64,000 bases of DNA, taken from Henriciella sp. GTDB lineage: Bacteria > Pseudomonadota > Alphaproteobacteria > Caulobacterales > Hyphomonadaceae. The notes beneath the pieces were generated by a model. The model searched no databases. It saw only the letters and a list, made by a program, of their open reading frames with translations, and was not told the origin of the DNA. Position numbers and translations under genes: made by a program. This document shows positions 53,604 to 63,504 of this stretch, in pieces. Location: the NCBI GenBank assembly GCA_030066975.1, contig JASJAO010000002.1, forward strand, positions 186,001 to 250,000. The letters run 5' to 3'. How positions within the stretch are numbered: the stretch's first letter is position 1; each line of letters opens with the position of its first letter.

Positions 53604-54610
53604 TTTACGCTCTGAATTGGAAAACGGGGCACTTCCCGCGTCATACAGTGGAAACTCCCGCCTCCGGCAAGTATCGCGCCAGCTGGAAGCGGCACAATCT
53701 GCAGCTCTGCCAGCAGGACTTGCAGCGTCCGAACCGCTTGCGCGCTATAAACGCTGTCATAGACCGGCAGGACGAGGACTCCGTTGCTGATCAAGAAGTT
53801 CATATGGCTTGCGGGCATCAGCTCACCTTCACTATTAAGAATCCTACCGGGCGAGGGCAGCGTCACGACCTCCAGCCCTGCCGCCTCTAAAGCCGATTGG
53901 CAGGCGGCAAACACACCGGCGTTTGGATCGTCTGGTCCTGACCGGCGCTGACAAATGACGCGCCCAGGCCCAATGAACCGGGCGAGATTGTCGACATGCC
54001 CATCTGTATGGTCGTTTATCAGCCCATCATCCAACCAGATTACGTCCGACACGCCGAAGGTTGCCCGAAGCGTCTCTGCGGCCTCGGCCTCCGTCCAGGC
54101 GTTCTTGCGATTTGGATGCAGCAGGCATTGACGCGTCGTCAGCGCTCGACCAGCACCATCAAAATCCACCGCGCCGCCTTCCAGCACGAAGGGATGGAGG
54201 CGCGTGCAAATTCGATCGGCCTTTGCGATGGCCTCAGCCGTCAGCGTGTCACCCGGCATGACGAATTTCTCGCCCCAGCCGTTGAAGGCAAAACAAAGCG
54301 CGAGGCCTTGCTCCTCCGCCTCGACATAGACGGGACCAGTATCTCTCAACCAGATGTCCCCACTTGGCACACGCAGGAGTTCGATCCGGCCCCCATCGGC
54401 GTTGAGGGCTTGCTGAGCCGTCCTATAGGCCTCGCCTGATCCGCAGGCGACTTGGACGCGAACTGTTTGACTGACCGTTTGAATGAACCGCGCGATTTCC
54501 GCTCGCGCCGGGTCGAGCGTGTCGCCCCATTCATCAGGCAGGTGCGGCCAGCCCACCCAAAGGGCGGCCTGCTCAGCCCATTCCGGCACGGGGCAAATCT
54601 GCTTCACCAT
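53600..54610 (-). CDS. aguA: Agmatine deiminase
   Basis: Converts agmatine to N-carbamoylputrescine, first step of the pathway completed by the next gene. PEWAEQAALWVGWP at the N terminus, SGDIWLRDTGPVYV, FEGGAVDFDG-like LEGGAVDFDGAG, NDHTDGHVDNLARF (His in the active site), and the catalytic Cys in GGGSFHCMTREVPR (about 322 of 336). ATG 54610 and ATG 54622 are both possible; a longer open frame to a TTG at 54664 is excluded because it runs over the terminator of the upstream receptor gene. Confidence 0.94.
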   Translation of the reverse strand: MVKQICPVPEWAEQAALWVGWPHLPDEWGDTLDPARAEIARFIQTVSQTVRVQVACGSGEAYRTAQQALNADGGRIELLRVPSGDIWLRDTGPVYVEAEEQGLALCFAFNGWGEKFVMPGDTLTAEAIAKADRICTRLHPFVLEGGAVDFDGAGRALTTRQCLLHPNRKNAWTEAEAAETLRATFGVSDVIWLDDGLINDHTDGHVDNLARFIGPGRVICQRRSGPDDPNAGVFAACQSALEAAGLEVVTLPSPGRILNSEGELMPASHMNFLISNGVLVLPVYDSVYSAQAVRTLQVLLAELQIVPLPAGAILAGGGSFHCMTREVPRFPIQSVK

Positions 54611-54643
54611 CGCGCGGCCCATGCCACAAAGTCCCGAAAAGCT

Positions 54644-54677
54644 CAAAACAAAAGGGCGACCCAAACGAGCCGCCCTT
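54644..54677 (-). terminator. Rho-independent terminator of the large TonB receptor gene
   Basis: Read on the minus strand: AAGGGCG (54677-54671), loop, CGCCCTT (54658-54652), then TTGTTTT. It lies 24 bp beyond the receptor stop (54701) and just before the aguA start. Confidence 0.85.
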
Positions 54678-54700
54678 CCGAGGTTTAGGTTGAGATTGAA

Positions 54701-57700
54701 CTAGAACTGGTACTTCACGCCCAGTTGAATCTGCCAGACAGACTGTTCCAGAACCTCAAGGTTTTCGATGCGATCCGGATCTTGCAGGTTGAAGTATTCG
54801 TACTGACCATCAACGATACGGGCAGAAACGACGTCGCGCTCATACTCGTACTCGGTCCGCTCAATACGGCCCCACTCATCGTTCAGCAGGTTTCCAAGGT
54901 TTTCAATGTCAAGGAAGAAGAATGTCCGGTGATCTTCGAGAATGCCCGGAAACTCCTGCTGGAGACGAAGATCGACAATCGTGGACCAGCGAGAGTTGTC
55001 GCCATTGCGCTCGGCAATTCCACCCGCATACTGAGACAGCTCAGAATTGTTGATGTAATCGAAGAACGCCTGTTGCGCATCCAGATCGCCGCCAAATGAG
55101 GTCGGTGAGAATAGCGGATCATTCGGGCCTGATGGGACGTAGAGCAGGTGTCCTGCATCATCTACACGGCTCTCACGGGCACAGCGACCGCCGCCAACAT
55201 CGAACACACAGGCGTTGTTCTCGGAGAAGGTATAGCTGTAGGGCTGACCGCTGCGGCGCTCGGCAAAGATTGAGGCCTTGGTTGCATAGTCACCGAAGAA
55301 CTTCTTCTCCCAGTTCGCGCGCAGCTTGAACAGGTGCTCAGTTTGGAAATTTGAGGTGCCTGTCCGGGGTTGCTGCAAGTCGTAACGAGCCGAGTCTGAA
55401 TAGTTCGATGTCGCTGTTGACGATGTGCCGTAACCGATATCTTCAACGTCCGCGTAGGTATAGCTTGTGAACAGGTCGAAGTCACCGACAATGGTTTCCC
55501 AATCCTTCGACGCAGAGACCGCAAACAACATGCTATGGCCTTTGTCGACAGAATCGACAATCAGGGCTTCTGGCGCTCCACCACAGTCGTACACACCACG
55601 GCCATCAGGCGCGATGGCAACGGGATCCTCACAATTCTGGTTGTACCAGTAAGAAGCATTTTCCAGCTTGTTGTAGAGGAAGTCAGCGGAGAACAACCAG
55701 TCCTCACCGAGGTATGGAACGTCCGTGTTATAGGCAACGCCCGCGCTCAGTTTCCAAGTTGTGGGGATATCGAAATCCTGACCCAACGCGTTCACAGACC
55801 CATCGGGCTCTTCTGTTGCCAGCGCGTCCAGTACATCGGCAGGGATATACTGGCCGGTTGCTGGATCAGGTTCGGTTGGAACCGCGACCGAACCAAAGGC
55901 ATTGGAGCTGTCAGAGATCACACCATCGTTTGAGTAGCTGTTTGAAATCCAAACGCCAGGAGACCCACCGGAGAAGCGGCCAATCCCGCCTCTAAACGTC
56001 AGATCATCTGTGGGTGTCCATTTGATCGACAGGCGCGGCAGGATAACGTCCAGACCGTCAATGTCGGCTGTATTGGTGTAGCCATAGCGCTCGCGGAAAT
56101 TTTCATTCTCGCGAATTTCACCCTCAGACTCATACCAGTCATAGCGAAGGCCCGCCTGGACTTCGATTGTCGGACTAAACGCCCAGGTGTCCTGGAAATA
56201 GAGTGAGTTGAAGTTGTAACCCCAAATCGCCCGAAGGTCGTTTTCATCGTTAGTGACCGCGTTGTTGTACAACAGTCCAGTCGCCGTCGCGCTTTCAAGG
56301 CCTTCGAGGCCCGTCGTCACCAAGGCACCGGTATCATCGAAAACAGGATCAAAGGCGTAGGAACCTTCTGAGTTCTGGGCGAACAGGTTGTCGACGTCGA
56401 CTTCTTCACGTTCAAAGCCAAATTTGAGCACGTGGTCACCGACCACATATTCCGCCGCGGCTTTGATTTGAAGGAATTCCTGATCAAGTTCATTCCCGTG
56501 ACGGAACCGGTCAGGACCCGTTACCAGATAGGCATCGTCCCCGTTCGGATCGACCTCAAAGTCCTCAGCAACATTGTAGAAGTTGTCTTCGTCATTCAAG
56601 CGAATACCAAAGGACGGGAACTCAGCTCCGTTCAGGGAATTCTGGCCCGTCGCCTGGGTTGTGGACGAAATCTTCAACTGGGTCGAGAAGTTCGGTGTCC
56701 AGTCCGAGAAGACATGACCGATAAAGCTCTCAACTTTTTCTGACCGGTCATACCAGGCTGAAGATGTCCCCAGACGATCGCCGCTTGTCAGGAAGTTGTT
56801 TCCGTTCTGCTCCCGGATCGTGTTGCCTTCAGTCAGGATGTAGGTGAATTTCGCCCGGTGATTGTTGTTGATGTTCCAGTCGATATTAGCGAGGATTTTC
56901 TCATCTTCTGCAGGGGCCTTGTCGAACCCACCAATGTCAAAGCCCCAAGTGTCGGAGACGATTTGACCGACTTCATCCACCTGATCGAACGAGATACTAT
57001 CGACTGTGTCCAGTGCGCCTGACCCAGCTGGGCCGTCCTGCAGTGGTGCGACTTCTTCATACTTGTCGTAGGCGACGAAGAAGAAGAGCTTGTCCTTGAT
57101 GATCGGGCCACCAAGGGTTGCGACGATTGTTTCTTCTTCAAACGTGAAATCGAAATCGTCGTCCTGGTTCTTATCACCGATCAGAGAATCATCGGTCATG
57201 TAATAGGCGATTGAGCCATGGAACTCGTTTGTACCTGATTTCGTGACCGCGTTGATTGTCCCGCCTGTGAAACCGTTGAATTCAACATCAAAGGGTGCGG
57301 TCTGAATTGAAAGTGATTCAATTGCATCGTAGGAAATCGGTGAGCGCTGTGTCGGATAACCGTTGGCGTTGAGGCCGAACCGGTCATTCAGGGGAACCCC
57401 GTCAATGGTCAGCGAGTTGAAACGGTTGTTAGCACCCGCGATGGTCAATTCTTTTGCGCCGCCAGACTGAACGTTAACGGATGCGAATGGATCAAGTTGT
57501 GCGGCATCTGTGATATCGCGATCAATCGAAGTGACTTCGTTCAACGCCTCAAGACCAAGACTCGTGCTAAGACCATCATTCAGGAAGCCAACCTGTGTTT
57601 GCGAGGCGGTTACAACCACCGTCTCAAGCGTGCGCGCGCCCTGCACAGTGATGTTGAGCGGGAAGGTTTCGTCAAGCGCAACGTAGATGTCGGAAATCTC

Positions 57701-57982
57701 AACCGGCGTGAACTCACCGCCACTAATCTCAACGGTGTACGGACCGCCAACACGGAGGTTCCTGGCCGAAAACACGCCGCTTTCATTTGTGAATGCGGTT
57801 GAAACCGTTCCGGAAGGTGTGTGCGTGATGATCGCCGTTGCCCCTGCGACCGGCTCTCCGGCTTGGGTCGTGACCGCACCCCGAATGGTCGACGTCGTGA
57901 CCTGTGCTTGTGCCGGTAGGGCCACAGCAACAGCGGCGAGCGACGCGGCGGCGACGCTGCCATACAATTTCCAATTTGACAT
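54701..57982 (-). CDS. Large TonB-dependent receptor, Oar/carboxypeptidase-regulatory-like type
   Basis: 1093 residues. Signal peptide to ALPAQA (about 26), then a carboxypeptidase-regulatory-like beta domain (TTSTIRGAVTTQAGEPVAGATAIITHTPSGTVSTA, about 29-105), a plug (VVVTASQTQ, LTIAGANNRFNSLTIDGVPLNDRFG, TAPFDVEFNGFTGGTINAVTKSGTNEFHGS) and a long barrel ending VKYQF. The frame opens at 58030, but ATG 57982 has GAGGG upstream and starts the signal peptide. Carries Asn/Asp-rich, lower-GC sequence. A Pho-box-like site lies 80 bp upstream; phosphate-linked substrate uptake is an inference. Confidence 0.92.
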   Translation of the reverse strand: MSNWKLYGSVAAASLAAVAVALPAQAQVTTSTIRGAVTTQAGEPVAGATAIITHTPSGTVSTAFTNESGVFSARNLRVGGPYTVEISGGEFTPVEISDIYVALDETFPLNITVQGARTLETVVVTASQTQVGFLNDGLSTSLGLEALNEVTSIDRDITDAAQLDPFASVNVQSGGAKELTIAGANNRFNSLTIDGVPLNDRFGLNANGYPTQRSPISYDAIESLSIQTAPFDVEFNGFTGGTINAVTKSGTNEFHGSIAYYMTDDSLIGDKNQDDDFDFTFEEETIVATLGGPIIKDKLFFFVAYDKYEEVAPLQDGPAGSGALDTVDSISFDQVDEVGQIVSDTWGFDIGGFDKAPAEDEKILANIDWNINNNHRAKFTYILTEGNTIREQNGNNFLTSGDRLGTSSAWYDRSEKVESFIGHVFSDWTPNFSTQLKISSTTQATGQNSLNGAEFPSFGIRLNDEDNFYNVAEDFEVDPNGDDAYLVTGPDRFRHGNELDQEFLQIKAAAEYVVGDHVLKFGFEREEVDVDNLFAQNSEGSYAFDPVFDDTGALVTTGLEGLESATATGLLYNNAVTNDENDLRAIWGYNFNSLYFQDTWAFSPTIEVQAGLRYDWYESEGEIRENENFRERYGYTNTADIDGLDVILPRLSIKWTPTDDLTFRGGIGRFSGGSPGVWISNSYSNDGVISDSSNAFGSVAVPTEPDPATGQYIPADVLDALATEEPDGSVNALGQDFDIPTTWKLSAGVAYNTDVPYLGEDWLFSADFLYNKLENASYWYNQNCEDPVAIAPDGRGVYDCGGAPEALIVDSVDKGHSMLFAVSASKDWETIVGDFDLFTSYTYADVEDIGYGTSSTATSNYSDSARYDLQQPRTGTSNFQTEHLFKLRANWEKKFFGDYATKASIFAERRSGQPYSYTFSENNACVFDVGGGRCARESRVDDAGHLLYVPSGPNDPLFSPTSFGGDLDAQQAFFDYINNSELSQYAGGIAERNGDNSRWSTIVDLRLQQEFPGILEDHRTFFFLDIENLGNLLNDEWGRIERTEYEYERDVVSARIVDGQYEYFNLQDPDRIENLEVLEQSVWQIQLGVKYQF

Positions 57983-58061
57983 AAAATTTCCCTCGAAATC
58001 CTCAAACTTGCAGATAGAGCGCAACTCCAAACGCTCCTGCGGCGGCGTCTATTGGTTAAGG

Positions 58062-58079
58062 AAGACAGTTCTGTGACAG
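58062..58079 (-). promoter_or_regulatory. Pho-box-like site upstream of the large TonB receptor
   Basis: On the minus strand this reads CTGTCACAGAACTGTCTT, two 7-bp repeats 11 bp apart, agreeing at 15 of 18 positions with the PhoB consensus CTGTCATAAAWCTGTCAY. It is 80 bp upstream of the receptor ATG. On the plus strand the same repeats read GACAGTTCTGT/GACAGTTCCGT (58064-58085). It lies about 110 bp before the divergent glycosyltransferase gene, so either gene could be the target. Confidence 0.6.
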
Positions 58080-58188
58080 TTCCGTAATGGTTGCACAACA
58101 CGCGGGATTCCATGCGTTCTTATTGCAAATGGGCAACACATGCGGCACAGGCTTTATTCCCAATGGCTTGGTTTGTAAGGCCTGCTAT

Positions 58189-59901
58189 ATGACCTCGTTT
58201 CGTCTCCCGGAAGATCCGCCGATCCGGACATCTTTAGCAATCATTTCAGGACTCTTGCTGTTCCGGCTGGTGCTTGTGGTCGCCTCTCCGCTGGAACTCT
58301 ATGCCGATGAAGCGCAATATTGGCGATGGGGTGAGACGCTGGAATGGGGTTATTATTCAAAACCGCCCATGATCGCGTGGCTGATCCATCTGAGCACAGC
58401 GATTTTTGGTGAGTCGGAGTGGGCGATTCGGCTGTTTGCGCCGATTCTGCACACCATCGCGGCGCTTGTTCTGATGCTGCTGTCGCGCCAGATGTTTGGT
58501 TCCAAGGCAGCGCTGATCACAGTGGTCGCGTATCTGGTCATGCCCGGGATAGTCTTGTCCTCGGCGATCATTTCCACAGATGGGGTGCTGTTCCCGTTCT
58601 GGTGTCTGGCGCTCTATCTGTTCTGGCAGCTGCGTGAGCGCCGGGCGGGTTGGCTCTCCGTTGTCGGGCTCGGCGTTGCGATCGGGTGCGGGTTCCTGTC
58701 AAAATACGCCATGGCCTATTTCGGCATCGGGATGGCGCTGACAATGCTGCTGGATCGTCCGACCCGTCAGGCGATGCTTAGCCTGAAGGGCGCAGCGGTG
58801 ATCGCGATTGCGGCTGCCGTGCTCGCCCCACATCTCGCCTGGAACGCCGCTAACAGTTTCCAGACTGTGGGTCATACGGTCGACAATGCCAACCTTGGCG
58901 GAGACTTGTTCAACCTTGAAAACCTGCCGGACTTTCTGGCCGATCAGCTCGGGATCTTTGGACCGGTGAGCTTTCTCGGCCTGCTTGCCGGACTGGTATT
59001 CGTGCGGGCCAGACCCGGAACGGACACCGCCGCGCGTGAAACCTGGCTTGCTTGTTTCATTGTGCCGGTTCTGGTGATTATTGCATTTCAGTCTGTCGTC
59101 TCGCGCGCCCACGCCAATTGGGCGGCCACCGCCTACCCGGCCGCAAGTGTTCTGATCGCCAGCATCTTTCTGCGCCTGAACACCACCCGGCGCACCTGGC
59201 TGATCATCGCGGCCGTGATTGCGGTGATTGTTCAGATCATTCCGGACTTCACCGCGCCGGTTCGATTGGGGATCGGGCTGGCGGCTGCGGCAACGATTCT
59301 GGGCTTGGGCGCCGTGTTTTCGTGGCGCTCTGTCGGCTTGTTCTGGTCTGGCGTCACGCTTCACGTCATTCTTGCCGCAGTGTTCGGGACGCTGTCGCTC
59401 GGACCACCAAGCTGGGTTGCCGCGCTCGGATTGGACAATGTGTTCAAGCGCACGCGCGGCTGGCAGGATCTCGCCAATCAGCTGGTCATTGAGGCTGAGA
59501 AAGTACAGCCCTCGGCCATCCTGGTAGATGAGCGTGAGGTCTGGCACGGGCTTGATTACTACACACGCGGTCGCCTCGACACACCGCTGATCCTGTGGCG
59601 TTATAATGACGGCATCAAAGCCTTTGCTGAGACACAGCCACTGACAGATGATATTGACGACCAGGTGCTGGTCGCAAGCTACCGCGCCAATCGTCGTCCG
59701 CGGATGCAGGCCGATTTTCAGACCTGGGAAGGGCGCGGTCTGGTCGGGGTTGATCTCGGGCATCGCTCAAACGGGTGCCCCCTGCGCCGTGAGTTACGCC
59801 TCTATCAGGCCAGCGACTACCAACCCCTCGCCCGTACCCGCGAATGGGTCGAGCGCTTTGAAGGACAGGAGCTCAACGCCCTGCCCAAGTGCCCCACTTA
59901 G
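58189..59901 (+). CDS. Glycosyltransferase family 39 / ArnT-like membrane protein
   Basis: 570 residues, GT-C fold with about 12 membrane helices. LYADEAQYWRWGETLEWGYYSKPPMIAWLIHLS near 35-68 is the catalytic-acid loop (DE) of the ArnT/PMT family, followed by IIATDGVLFPFW-like IISTDGVLFPFWCLALYLFW and SKYAMAYFG. The C-terminal soluble part is probably periplasmic. It would transfer a sugar or aminosugar from a polyprenyl carrier, for example onto lipid A, but the acceptor is not known. ATG 58189 is the first with a normal N terminus; the ribosome site is weak. Confidence 0.88.
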   Translation: MTSFRLPEDPPIRTSLAIISGLLLFRLVLVVASPLELYADEAQYWRWGETLEWGYYSKPPMIAWLIHLSTAIFGESEWAIRLFAPILHTIAALVLMLLSRQMFGSKAALITVVAYLVMPGIVLSSAIISTDGVLFPFWCLALYLFWQLRERRAGWLSVVGLGVAIGCGFLSKYAMAYFGIGMALTMLLDRPTRQAMLSLKGAAVIAIAAAVLAPHLAWNAANSFQTVGHTVDNANLGGDLFNLENLPDFLADQLGIFGPVSFLGLLAGLVFVRARPGTDTAARETWLACFIVPVLVIIAFQSVVSRAHANWAATAYPAASVLIASIFLRLNTTRRTWLIIAAVIAVIVQIIPDFTAPVRLGIGLAAAATILGLGAVFSWRSVGLFWSGVTLHVILAAVFGTLSLGPPSWVAALGLDNVFKRTRGWQDLANQLVIEAEKVQPSAILVDEREVWHGLDYYTRGRLDTPLILWRYNDGIKAFAETQPLTDDIDDQVLVASYRANRRPRMQADFQTWEGRGLVGVDLGHRSNGCPLRRELRLYQASDYQPLARTREWVERFEGQELNALPKCPT

Positions 59902-59923
59902 GAGTGCCCAGCTTAGGATTGAT

Positions 59924-62695
59924 ATGGCAGTTCTGAAGGCCATTCTTGGCCCCACCAATACAGGGAAGACCCATTACGCGCTGGAACGGATGATGGCGCA
60001 TACGACCGGCATGATCGGTCTGCCACTGCGTCTGCTCGCGCGCGAAGTCTATGACCGGGTGGTCAAGGCCAAGGGGCCTCGGGCTGTGGCCTTGGTCACT
60101 GGCGAAGAGCGGATTGTTCCCGATCAGGCCCGCTACTGGGTGTGTACGGTTGAGTCGATGCCGCTGGATCAGCGCGTCGCCTTCCTCGCGATCGATGAAA
60201 TCCAGCTGGCCGAAGACGATGAACGCGGCCACGTTTTCACCGATCGCATTCTCAATGCCCGCGGGACGGAAGAGACGCTGTTGCTGGGCGCGGAGACGAT
60301 GCGTGAGGTTTTGCGCGAGCTTGATTTCGAGTTTGAAACTGACACGCGGCAGCGCTTCTCAGAGCTGCGCTATGGCGGCTCCAAGAAGCTGACCAAACTG
60401 CCCAAGCGCACCGCCATCGTCGCCTTCAGCGCTGACAAGGTCTACGCGATTGCCGAAGTGCTTCGCCGCCAAAAAGGGGGCAGCGCTGTCGTCATGGGCG
60501 GGCTCAGTCCGCGCACGCGCAATGCCCAGGTCGAGCTCTATCAATCCGGCGAAGTCGACTATCTCGTTGCCACCGATGCGATCGGTATGGGATTGAACCT
60601 CGATGTCGACCGGATTGCATTTGCCGGGCGATCCAAGTTTGACGGGCGTCGACACCGCTGGCTGAGCGCTGCAGAATGCGGGCAGATTGCCGGGCGCGCC
60701 GGCCGGTTTCGCGACGATGGCGAGTTTGGTGAAACCAATGACTGCCCGCCGTTTGAAGAAGACGTCATTCATGCGATCGAAAACCATCGCTATGAGCCCG
60801 TCGCCGAGCTGCAATGGCGCAATTCAGATCTCGACTATCGTTCGATCAAGAGCCTGATCGCGAGTCTCGCTCGCAAGTCACCGCAACCGGTCTTGCGACA
60901 GAATCCACATGGACTGGACGAGTGGGTGCTGCGCCGCATGGCCGAGGATGAAGGCATCGGTCCCGACATTCGCGGCCCGCGCAAAGTCCGCCGTCTCTGG
61001 GACCTTGCTCGCCTGCCAGACTTTCGCAAAGCCGGGCATGAAGGCCATGGGCGCCTGGTGCTTGGCCTGGCTGAGACCCTTGCCGATCCAGACGCCCGGC
61101 TAGGCGAGGATGCCTTGTCCCGTCGCCTGGCCGAGCTTGACAATACAATCGGCGATATCGGTCTGTTGCAGCAGCGTCTGGCGATGATCCGGACCTGGAC
61201 TTACGCAGCTTTTAGGCCGGACTGGCTTGAAAATCCCGAACTTTGGCGCGAAACAACGCGAGCGATTGAAGATCGCTTGTCAGATGCGCTGCATGAGGCA
61301 CTGACTTTGCGATTTGTTGACCGACGAACGACGGCCCTGATTGCGGGCCTGAAGAGGGAAGATGTTTTGACGACGGATGTGTCTGAAGCAGGCGAAGTCA
61401 CGATTGAAGGCCACGTGGTCGGCAAGCTGATCGGACTGTCCTTTGCGCCTGAAACCAATGCCTCAACCCTGGAAGGTCGAACCTTGAGGAGCGCGGCACT
61501 CACCGCGCTCGAACCAATCATTGCAGATCGGCTGAAAGCGATCGCTGGGGCGCCCGAAGCGGCACTTGATATCAATGAGGATGGCCAGATTGTCTGGAAT
61601 GGCGTCGCGGTCGCGCGGCTCGCGCCCGGTCCACATTGGCTTGCGCCGAGCGCCAATCTGATCGGCGGCGAAAGCGCGGAACTGCATCAGCAGGAAGCGG
61701 CGACAACGCGCCTGAATGAATGGATTGGCACTGAGATTGCCAAGCGGCTCCCGACCCATTTCAAGCTGAAATTCAGCCCGGACGAAACGGGTCTGGACGG
61801 CCTGGCGCGCGGTCTTGCCTTCCGGTTGCTGGAAGGCGGCGCGGCCGCAGACCTGCGTCAGGAGGATCGGGCCCTGCTGCCCGGCCCGGAAGAGCGCGCC
61901 AAACTGAAAGAGGCTGGCATTCGCTCTGGGCGGATCGCTGCCTATGTTCCTGATGCGCAAAAGCCCGCGTCACAGCGTCTGATCGCGGTGTTGCAATCGC
62001 TAAGCGACGATCGCCAGCGCAGGGTTGCCCCGGAAGGGGCCGGCTCCTTCGAACTGGATGGGGAATGGCTCGACGAGGATCTGACCGCGCAGGGCTATCT
62101 GCGATTTGGCAAACGTGCTGTGCGCGCCGATCTCGCCGAACGGCTCGGCTGGGAGCTCTCCAAACGCCGCAAGGAAGCGGGCAAAGCGACGTTCGAAGTA
62201 CCGACAGATCTCGCCTCGATCATCTCCTGTCCGCTTGAGGATTTTCATGTTGTGCTGAAGGGTTTTGGCGTTGTCGCGGCCCAGAAAGACAAGGAGTCCG
62301 GCGCGGTGACTTTGTGGCGGTTCCAGTCACGCGCGTTTCAGGAAGAACAACGCAAGCGGCGCGAAAGCCGTCCACCGCGCAAGCCGCGCGGTGAAGGCGC
62401 TCGTCCTGCGGGCAGACACAAAGGCAAAGGCGGACATCGGCCTTCGGGTGGCAAGTCCGGCACATCTCGTCGCGGTGCCCCTCGCGAGAGACAACCGGAC
62501 CCGAACAGCCCGTTTGCTGCACTTGCCGCTCTGCTGCCGCCTGAGCCGCCGAAGCCGAAGAAGAAACGGAAGCCTAAGAAACAGAAGCCGACAGATTCGA
62601 CTGCGACACAAGCATCGCCTCAAGCTGTTCCATCGGACACCGATGCCCCCGCCGCGCCTGAGCCAACACCATCAAAATCAACCCCTGATGCCTGA
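59924..62695 (+). CDS. SUV3-like superfamily II RNA helicase
   Basis: 923 residues. Walker A LGPTNTGKTHYALE (about 8-21), FLAIDEIQLAEDDERG near 86-101 (DEIQ box), LLLGAETMREVL, VAFSADKVYAIAE, VVMGGLSPRTRNAQVELYQSGEVDYLVATDAIGMGLNLDVDRIAFAG, and QIAGRAGRF (motif VI). The helicase core is about 1-370, then the long C-terminal region of alphaproteobacterial members, and a basic Lys/Pro/Ala-rich tail from about 800. ATG 59924 is chosen over a frame open from 59648. Mitochondrial SUV3 is the eukaryotic relative; RNA turnover is likely. Confidence 0.9.
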   Translation: MAVLKAILGPTNTGKTHYALERMMAHTTGMIGLPLRLLAREVYDRVVKAKGPRAVALVTGEERIVPDQARYWVCTVESMPLDQRVAFLAIDEIQLAEDDERGHVFTDRILNARGTEETLLLGAETMREVLRELDFEFETDTRQRFSELRYGGSKKLTKLPKRTAIVAFSADKVYAIAEVLRRQKGGSAVVMGGLSPRTRNAQVELYQSGEVDYLVATDAIGMGLNLDVDRIAFAGRSKFDGRRHRWLSAAECGQIAGRAGRFRDDGEFGETNDCPPFEEDVIHAIENHRYEPVAELQWRNSDLDYRSIKSLIASLARKSPQPVLRQNPHGLDEWVLRRMAEDEGIGPDIRGPRKVRRLWDLARLPDFRKAGHEGHGRLVLGLAETLADPDARLGEDALSRRLAELDNTIGDIGLLQQRLAMIRTWTYAAFRPDWLENPELWRETTRAIEDRLSDALHEALTLRFVDRRTTALIAGLKREDVLTTDVSEAGEVTIEGHVVGKLIGLSFAPETNASTLEGRTLRSAALTALEPIIADRLKAIAGAPEAALDINEDGQIVWNGVAVARLAPGPHWLAPSANLIGGESAELHQQEAATTRLNEWIGTEIAKRLPTHFKLKFSPDETGLDGLARGLAFRLLEGGAAADLRQEDRALLPGPEERAKLKEAGIRSGRIAAYVPDAQKPASQRLIAVLQSLSDDRQRRVAPEGAGSFELDGEWLDEDLTAQGYLRFGKRAVRADLAERLGWELSKRRKEAGKATFEVPTDLASIISCPLEDFHVVLKGFGVVAAQKDKESGAVTLWRFQSRAFQEEQRKRRESRPPRKPRGEGARPAGRHKGKGGHRPSGGKSGTSRRGAPRERQPDPNSPFAALAALLPPEPPKPKKKRKPKKQKPTDSTATQASPQAVPSDTDAPAAPEPTPSKSTPDA

Positions 62696-62981
62696 TCAGG
62701 ACAGCGAAGAGATCCGGCTTGATATCTGGCTGTGGCGCGCCCGGTTCTTCCGCACGAGGTCGCTTGCAAGCGACCATGTCAGCCGCAAAGGCGTGCGCCT
62801 GACCCGTCACGGACAGACGCGGAAAACCGACAAGCCTGGCACGCGCATTCAGCCCGGTGATGTTCTGACCTTCTACAAAGCCAAAGACATCCAGACCATC
62901 GAGATGCTTGAACCCGGAACGCGGCGGGGGCCCGCCTCGGAGGCGGCCGCCCTTTACAGATCCATCGCGCCCGATCCATAA
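62688..62981 (+). CDS. S4-domain RNA-binding protein (Hsp15-like)
   Basis: 97 residues: EIRLDIWLWRARFFRTRSLASDHVSRKGVRLTRHGQT is the S4 RNA-binding motif of the Hsp15/HslR group, then KPGTRIQPGDVLTFY. The C terminus is a short basic tail. ATG 62688 overlaps the helicase stop by 8 bp, so translation is coupled. Hsp15-like proteins bind stalled 50S subunits (established for HslR); here the coupling to an RNA helicase suggests an RNA-related role. Confidence 0.85.
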   Translation: MPDQDSEEIRLDIWLWRARFFRTRSLASDHVSRKGVRLTRHGQTRKTDKPGTRIQPGDVLTFYKAKDIQTIEMLEPGTRRGPASEAAALYRSIAPDP

Positions 62982-62989
62982 GGCAGATT

Positions 62990-63430
62990 ATGAACGGATT
63001 TTTCTCAAAACTGTTTGGCGGGCGCGGCGAGGCGCCGGTTCGCGAGCTCGACCCCTATGAGGCCGCCGCCGCGCTGATGATTGAAGCGGCTTTGGTGGAT
63101 GGCATCTATGCCAATCTGGAAAGCGATATGGTGGCCGAGATCCTGGTGACCAGTTTCAACATGGACGCAGCGCGTGCTGACGAGGTATTGAAACGCGGCG
63201 AAGAGCTGGCAGAGAACGCCACTGACGCACATGCCCTGACCCGCCACGTCAAGAAGCTGCCAGACGATGAACGGACTTCAATCATTGAAGGTCTTTATCG
63301 GGTTTCCTTGGCAGACGGGGAAGCGTGCAAGTTTGAAGACGCCTACATTCGCCATGTTGCCAGCCTTTTGCACATTGACGATGTGACACGGGCTCATGCG
63401 CGCAAAAGAGCTGGGCTAAACGCACAGTGA
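62990..63430 (+). CDS. TerB-like protein
   Basis: 146 residues, soluble, mostly helical. AAALMIEAALVDGIYANLESDMVAEILVTSF (about 26-56) and a second related stretch with YRVSLADGEACKFEDAYIRHVASLLHI carry the Asp/Glu metal-binding helix pattern of TerB-like domains, known from tellurite resistance loci; single copies are widespread and usually not about tellurite. It starts 8 bp after the S4 gene and ends 74 bp before fdxA. Confidence 0.82.
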   Translation: MNGFFSKLFGGRGEAPVRELDPYEAAAALMIEAALVDGIYANLESDMVAEILVTSFNMDAARADEVLKRGEELAENATDAHALTRHVKKLPDDERTSIIEGLYRVSLADGEACKFEDAYIRHVASLLHIDDVTRAHARKRAGLNAQ

Positions 63431-63504
63431 CAGCCCGCTACATTGACTTGCGCGGTGACCACAGCCATTTGCCGTGCTGCAACATGAATTACTAGGGCCA
63501 GTTG

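Noticed and set aside
54611-54664. Longer N terminus for agmatine deiminase from TTG 54664
   Set aside because: The extension passes through the receptor gene's terminator at 54644-54677 and shows no family sequence.
58699-59763. 354-residue minus-strand open frame opposite the glycosyltransferase
   Set aside because: Polar, His/Arg/Gln-rich shadow of a membrane protein gene.
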